A DNA stretch of 64,000 nt, taken from Pisolithus tinctorius (taxonomy: Eukaryota > Basidiomycota > Agaricomycetes > Boletales > Pisolithaceae). The notes below the pieces were generated by a model. It was given only the letters and a program-made list of their open reading frames with translations. It was not told the origin of the DNA and did no database searches. A program made the position numbers and the translations under genes. The stretch is from contig JANFAH010000001.1 in the NCBI GenBank assembly GCA_024663395.1, positions 806,001 to 870,000 of the forward strand, in the 5' to 3' direction. Shown here one piece after another: positions 58,850 to 64,000 of this stretch; the stretch's first letter is position 1; each line of letters begins with the position of its first letter.

Positions 58850-60228
58850 TCAAGCCTGTTGAGTACTTGCCCCCGCTCTCTTCAACCCCTCTACTTCTTG
58901 GAGCAACTTCGCAATCTCTTCCTGCGCTGTCCGGGCCCTTTCCTCGGCCGCGCGCTCCTTTTGCGCGGCTTCCTCTGCGGCCAGGCGTTCTCTCTGCCCT
59001 TCCTCCTCCGCTGCCCGTGCCCTTTCCTCGGCAGCTTCGCGTTGCTCGCGTTCCTTCTGCCTTTCCTGCTCGGCAGCTTCACGTTGCTCCTCCGCCCTTT
59101 TCGCGGCTTCCTCCGCGGCCTGGCGTTGTTCGCGTTCTCGCTGCCTCTGTTCCTCTTGCTGTTTGGGACATCATAAGCACAAACAGTAAACAGAAATCAA
59201 AGACAACTTACCCCTTGTTTAAGCCTGCGCTGCTGTTCAATTTTCTCGGCTAAAGCAGCTCGAGCATCACGATACTTGGCGTACACCTCTTCCCCGCTCG
59301 CCTTGAAATCGACCGGTCCCCCACAGATCGTACCCGCCTGATGGGGCGTGGGATCTTGCTCGGCACCCTCATAAAGTATGTTGAGAGCGTCAAACACAGT
59401 TGCGGCGAACCAGTGGCATTGTGTGTCGTGAAGGTTGTGCTTGGGCTCCTGTGTCGAGGTTACATAAAGCAAGGTCGCTAGCTCGTTTGCAGTAGGCTTT
59501 GCACCAGTAAACGATAAAGTACAGACAAGTCGAGGCCTGTCGCACATCTCCTCCACCCGATCGCCTGCTGCACTAATACGCGTTGCAAAATAAACGCGAT
59601 CACAGGCGTCCCGCTTGGAACTGGAGGAAAAAGAAGCTGCAAATTGAGCTGTATTCGTCTTCTGTTTTTTTTTTCCCGTCGCTCTTAGTAACTTTGTCTA
59701 GCGGAGGACCGCTTTCGTCGGCACTACTTGCAGTGGGATCGCCGACATCAGGTGAGAGTGCAGAAGTCTCTGGTGGAGTGAGCGGCGACGCCGTGGCGTC
59801 TACCGTTGTGTCCGTTTGAGCAAGGGTATCGGCAGCTTGTGTGGCGTCTACAGAATTGTCAGCGGCTTAAGTTACTAACGAATGCGAGCAGAAGAACCGG
59901 AGTCTGGACTACGAACACCACCACCACTCCTCTCGGCAATGACAATGGATGTGTGCTGATTGTCGGGGGAAGAGATGTCAAACCGCAGGAACTCATGCTC
60001 TACCCCTTTCCGCATCTTGTACCAGCCGACCTTGATGACTTGACAATCCGACGTAAGAGGGTTGTTACGGATGAGGGAGTACCACCCGAGGGCGTTCGCA
60101 AACCCGTAGGACTCCTCATAGAACAGACCATCAATCTCTGGAGCTGCCGAGACCATTTTGAGCAAGCGAGGGACTCGATGGAAAAGTCTGCGTAGTTTTC
60201 TGAGTATGATCCTGTTGTAGAGGGCCAT
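58850..60228 (-). pseudogene. Coiled-coil protein paralogue, +1 frameshift
   Basis: Same exon layout as the gene at 174-1622: exon 1 60228-59898, exon 2 59847-59212, exon 3 59158-58850. The N-terminal domain is conserved (GWYKMRKGVEHEFLRFDISS), as is the middle domain (TQCHWFAATVFDALNILYEG). The coiled coil is shorter and ends in the same STQQA. Exon 2 contains a run of ten T at 59,665-59,674; nine would keep the frame, ten shifts it by +1. The lesion could be real or a homopolymer sequencing error. If corrected the protein would be about 424 aa. Function unknown. Confidence 0.65.
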
Positions 60229-60315
60229 CTTTATGTGAGTGGCGATCACAGTGAGATGGCTGGGATGAACTACCGCTCGAATTCCTCCTGCACAGCTCCT
60301 AATTACATAATGCAA

Positions 60316-62114
60316 TTCAGCACGAGACTAAGTTTCACTCTTATCCAGCTATTATGGCAATAATAAGGATGGCTCTCTTCGTACTAGGTATCATTGTTGT
60401 AACCTACCTTCCATTGAGTTGGGGGAATGAACTAAGAGTGGCATGCCCCCTTGTTTTTTTTGGTCCGTAGACCCATCGGAGCAGGGAAGATTGAGGAGGG
60501 GATAGTTGCATCGCAATAGACAAAGAGGTATAAAAATACAAAATACTCACCGGCGTCGCAGACGGGGGAGGCGGTCGTTTGCGCAAGGACTGGAATCAAG
60601 AGGGAGAAAGTGGAAGTACGGCATCATAGTCTTTGAGGAATGGGACTCGTTTCGATCGTTGGGATCGGCTCGGATGGGGAGTCAAGCCTACGTCTGCAAA
60701 ACTTCCCGAGGGAATGAGTAGCGTATGGGTGCTTCCGTTTGGAAGTGACTTGTCGTAAGACTTCTTTCGCGCTTGGTAAAACACTTATTGGCCAATGAGA
60801 AGGCTTGCTCAAGTGCGAAAGAGTTGTCAACAGCCGCGTCGCGTAGCTGTTTCCCAGACGTAGTAGACGGAGGGAGGGAGAGTCTGACAGCATCTCAATT
60901 TCATGGTCTGCACGGTGTTCCAGCAGCGCATGGGATTCAGAGATTGAATGCCAGGGAATTTCATCGATACAACGCAGATAGCATGCCCAAATCACCGTAG
61001 ACAGCCTCCAGAAGGCTGCACTTGAAGGAAGAATTGTACCCGTGCTATAGATTGTGTAAGCACGCTGAGGCTATGGCGGTGCGGCGTCCTTCGAAGTTCC
61101 TGACAACCCTTACATCCACATCCTGCCTACAGTAAATTTATCAACTGGACGTTCGACCTCAGAAAACATGGAGAACACCTACCGCGGAAGGTAAGGCTGT
61201 TGCCCACATCTCGCGGCAACGTTTTTGTCTGGATTTTCCGTTCCCGTCGGAAATTGACGTCGCAGTCGTGATGCCGCTCTCGCACGGTTGTGAGAAAAGT
61301 CGTCGACAACACGCGTCGTGGCTGTGTCGGCTCGCTGTTGTCTCGCTGACTTGCTAGTACTCCCGTCGAAGTCATACGCCTTTGCTGCAAGGATGAGTAC
61401 GATTGGAGGGCCGTGCGTGACGAGCAGTATCATCGTATGGCAGGTTCAGTACTCCCGCGGTGTGTTCCCATTTTAGTTTCGAGCCCATGGTGGTCACCCC
61501 TTCTCCAAATCGTGGCTCGTGTACGACCCCATCAAAAATTAGAGTGGTTAACTCGTTGATCAAGAAACGGCTGCCACTCGTTGATCGCTTTCCCACTGAA
61601 CTCTTGCTACGTGTTAGGTACCCAAGCAGTGTCTTGTGAGGGGAAGCAAGATGTCGGGACAGTGCTACGCGGCTGGAGGGATATCGAAGCTCCCCAGCCC
61701 CACGGAGCTACACCGCGCGTGTTGACCATAACAGCATAGCAGTCTAGAAGGCCCGTTTAAAGAGGAGCGGATGCCGCCTAATCAACGTGCTGAGTTGGTC
61801 GATACTGCGGGTCACGACCCAACCCCAAAGTGGACTGCATCTTGGAAGTTGGACGTCACGCTGACCGTTCAGGATTTTCTATTGGAAGTGGTAAGTGGTT
61901 TTCGACGTTCGCACACTAGAATGATGTTCCTGTCCTCCCTTTGCGTTCTTTCATGAAAAGGTTTCCCTTGCATCGTGAGGGATGTGAGATTTTTCGAAGT
62001 CGACAAGATCCACCTCGACAACTCACCGCGCGACGGCTATCAATCCACAACAGTCGCCTCTCTGCCCTAACTGTAGGGTCCTCCAATTTCAAAATGCGAA
62101 TCGTTTGCCCGCGC
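60316..62114. other. Gene-poor stretch, duplicate of 3,130-4,665
   Basis: No gene is supported. Frames on both strands are short and not conserved in phase between the two duplicated copies, which argues against coding function. Confidence 0.5.
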
Positions 62115-62260
62115 GCGGCGGCAGTAATTGAATCGCGGACGTATGCGCGTTCCAGAAAGTCCAGTGCGACTACGATACCGAAGAGCGTAGCTAGAAGAGA
62201 GTATTTCTCCCGTTCTGCGTTGGTGGTGTACAGTCGGATGTCTTCGTCGAGGGACAGCAT
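62115..62260 (-). pseudogene. VPS28: VPS28 exon 1 fragment
   Basis: Encodes MLSLDEDIRLYTTNAEREKY, then LLATLFGIVVALDFLERAYV and RDSITAA, matching exon 1 of the middle copy, then departs abruptly into duplicated non-coding DNA. No further VPS28 exon follows on this side. Confidence 0.85.
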
Positions 62261-62469
62261 CGTCGTGGTTACAGGACTCAGGAAATGTACAAAGCTATGC
62301 CCACTCAGCAGCAGAATGTCAGGGGTATACGCCTGAGACCCCCAGGGGTGATGGTAATAAGGCAGTTAGATAGACAGAGATGTCGTGACATCCACTAATG
62401 ACAACATTGAAAAGCATGGAGTCGTATCGTATGCAGTCCGGGAATGACAAGGAATAAGCGAGACTGGTA

Positions 62470-62660
62470 TAAGTATATGTGCGGCCAGCACCGTCCATCA
62501 AGCCTGATGAGTACTTGCCACCGCTCTCTTCAACGCCTCCAGTTCTTGGAGCAACTTCGCATTTGCTTCCTCTGCTTCCCGTGCCCTTTCCTCGGCTGCC
62601 TGACCTTCCCGCTCGGCCACTTCGCGTTGTTCGCGTTCCCTCTGCCTTTCCTCCTCCGCG
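62470..62660 (-). pseudogene. 3' fragment of the coiled-coil gene, copy 3
   Basis: Complement encodes the end of the coiled coil (ANAKLLQELEALKRAVAS) as in the gene at 174. It is cut off near 62,660, where cerato-platanin sequence begins on the opposite strand. The final stop region is altered relative to the other two copies. Confidence 0.75.
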
Positions 62661-62860
62661 CGAACTGGAACGACGCTAACTGCGGCAAATGTTATGGCAT
62701 CATGTATGCAAAGAACACTATCAACGTCCTTGCACTGGATGTGTCGAAGGATGGGTTTACGGTGTCACCCCAGGCGATGAGCGTACTGACGAACGGGCAG
62801 GCGAGCGCGTTAGTGAAGGTCACTGCCACTGAGGTGCCCGCCAGTGAATGTGGCTTGTGA
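62661..62860 (+). pseudogene. Cerato-platanin 3' fragment
   Basis: Starts at ANWNDANCGKCYG and runs to ECGL. It matches the second half of the gene at 40,565 with several substitutions and a 2-3 residue deletion before KVTATEVPASECGL. The signal peptide and first conserved cysteine are missing. The following ~270 bp of downstream sequence are also shared with 40,988-41,260. Confidence 0.85.
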
Positions 62861-63431
62861 GGATGGGATGTGACAGCGCAGTTAACCTTTCGAGCGGTAT
62901 GTTAGCAGGGATCAGCATTAAAGGAGCTTGTCTGTATTTCTTGGCGGTGTATCGAGTTCTGGACATGGACCCGTTGGGCTTCTTGTTATATCTTCACTTG
63001 GACAACTTGTACCAGGACGTTGTCGGTACCTTTATCGGTACCGTGGATTTGATTCCTGGTTTGTATGGCACCTAGGCGTTTGCTTCTACTTCTGAGAAAC
63101 ATTTTCAATTCAGACTCTCGTCGATCGTTCGTACCTGCGAATTTCTCGTGCTAAGTCACGACCACACTGTATAGGAACAAGACACTATTCGACCCAAGGA
63201 CAGAGTTCTCCACTGCTCCAACGACACTCACGGGCACTTTCATGGGCATAGATCCGGCGAGAGGTGAGTTTGCATCGCGCATTCAGCGGTCGACGTAGAC
63301 CTAGCAGTAGTAGAAACTGGTGTACGTTTGCCCTTTAGGCATCTCATTACCCCTCAGCTCAAATGCAGTAGAATCACACACACCCAACCCTCCTTCCTAC
63401 CGGGCTATCATTGTTGTGATCGTCACCATCA

Positions 63432-64000
63432 TCACGACGGTGCACGCAATCCATCGTCACGACCGTTTGTATCGCCATTCAGGCTACGGAAAAACTCGCC
63501 GTATGCGTAGTCGACATCGAAATGGAGCTGGTAGTACTTCTTGATTAGATAATGGATGCGGAAATCTGAACGAACGCACTTGTCTTGATTGTTCCTCTGT
63601 TAGCTCCTCTGAGGCTTTCATCCCGTTGAGCGTGATCAACCTTTTCATGCATGCGAGTGAGGTGTATGAAGGAGGAAGCAAAGAACGAATCTGAGAGCAC
63701 TTACCACCCGACCATGCGACTTCTTCCCTCTCATTCCTTGCTCCCCCTAAACCTCGCGTACCCCGTAACGAGTTCTTGAAGGACAGGATGTAGCTGATCT
63801 TTTGCGCGTAGACGTAACTTGAGTGCGTCCATGAAGGTTATGAAGTTCTGTGCGTTACATGTTTAGTGCGCAGATCGAGCGTGCGGTGAGACGCGGAGAA
63901 GTGGGAAATAGGTGAGCAGAGTATCGAAGGATCTCCGTACCTGTGTCGTTTCAGCTATCCATTTTCCAGTCTCCGGACCAGCCTCACTCGAATGCTCCAC
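63432..64000 (-). pseudogene. VPS28: VPS28, right-edge copy with nonsense codon (5' end beyond window)
   Basis: Exons 64000-63941 (VEHSSEAGPETGKWIAETTQ), 63847-63705, 63640-63580 and 63527-63432 splice in perfect phase with GT-AG introns. They encode the conserved ESCRT-I C-terminal half: NFITFMDALKLRLRAKDQLH, QELVTGYARF, LITLNGMKASEELTEEQSRQ, FDVDYAYGEFFRSL. Within the second of these exons TGG of the KEWEGR motif is TGA (63738-63736), a premature stop. All splice sites are intact, so this is a recent lesion, a sequencing error or, less likely, tolerated. The 5' exons lie outside the window. Confidence 0.85.

Larger units (their letters stand above)
58730..62372 (+). repeat. Segmental duplication, copy 2
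   Basis: Diverged direct copy of the left-edge segment, holding the second coiled-coil gene and non-coding DNA. Near 62,115 it is joined to a VPS28 exon fragment, and at 62,328-62,660 the start of a third unit follows. The unit length is therefore about 3.65 kb. Confidence 0.75.

Noticed and set aside
60624..60995. 123-residue minus-strand frame in the duplicated block
   Set aside because: The equivalent region of the other copy (3,310-3,640) does not preserve the frame, so coding is unlikely.
62444..62860. 138-residue frame fusing a hydrophobic N-terminus to a cerato-platanin C-terminus
   Set aside because: The N-terminal half is antisense of the coiled-coil fragment. It is a junction by-product with no promoter or signal-peptide logic.
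1..64000. tRNA or rRNA genes
   Set aside because: No cloverleaf or rRNA core sequence recognised by eye on either strand.

Overview
The window is nuclear DNA of a basidiomycete fungus, most likely an Agaricomycete. I infer this from short (about 44-90 nt) GT-AG introns, from transposon families typical of that class (Plavaka, KDZ/Kyakuja, Tc1/mariner, a TE carrying an integrase core and an alpha-kinase), and from a cerato-platanin gene and broken VPS28 copies. It reads as a transposon-dense, repeatedly rearranged accessory region. Very little looks like intact single-copy host gene.

Layout. 1-4.7 kb and 58.7-62.4 kb are two diverged, same-orientation copies of one segment. Each carries a three-exon coiled-coil gene on the minus strand; a third copy of its 3' end lies at 62.4-62.66 kb. 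5,564-19,164 is a near-perfect 13.6-kb palindrome: each arm holds a decayed Plavaka transposase and a DUF6532-like gene, and the turn lies inside a decayed Tc1/mariner transposase. About 19.6-28.1 kb is a different transposon, with an alpha-kinase gene and an unknown gene on the minus strand, a dead integrase on the plus strand, and three ~60-bp tandem units near each end. 28,144-38,666 and 42,572-54,857 are two head-on copies of one KDZ transposon, each with a transposase gene, an RNase H1 N-terminal-like gene and two hypothetical genes. They flank a 3.9-kb segment holding a VPS28 pseudogene, an apparently intact cerato-platanin gene and a deletion derivative of the alpha-kinase element. The right KDZ copy has lost ~0.6 kb and gained a 2.36-kb fold-back element. 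56,038-58,423 is another palindrome. The right edge holds a cerato-platanin fragment and a VPS28 copy with a nonsense codon.

Main points. (1) The 8-bp target-site duplications of the two KDZ copies are exchanged between elements, exactly as predicted if the 3.9 kb between them was inverted by recombination (or mis-oriented in assembly). (2) Decay is dominated by CpG transitions: broken genes repeatedly show CGA-to-TGA stops, and nearly all differences between the KDZ copies are at CpG. (3) The Plavaka genes carry the same inactivating lesions in both arms, so the palindrome formed after the element died. (4) The two KDZ transposase genes are broken differently. (5) Inverted duplications occur at several scales.

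All family calls are by eye from motifs; no database search was run.
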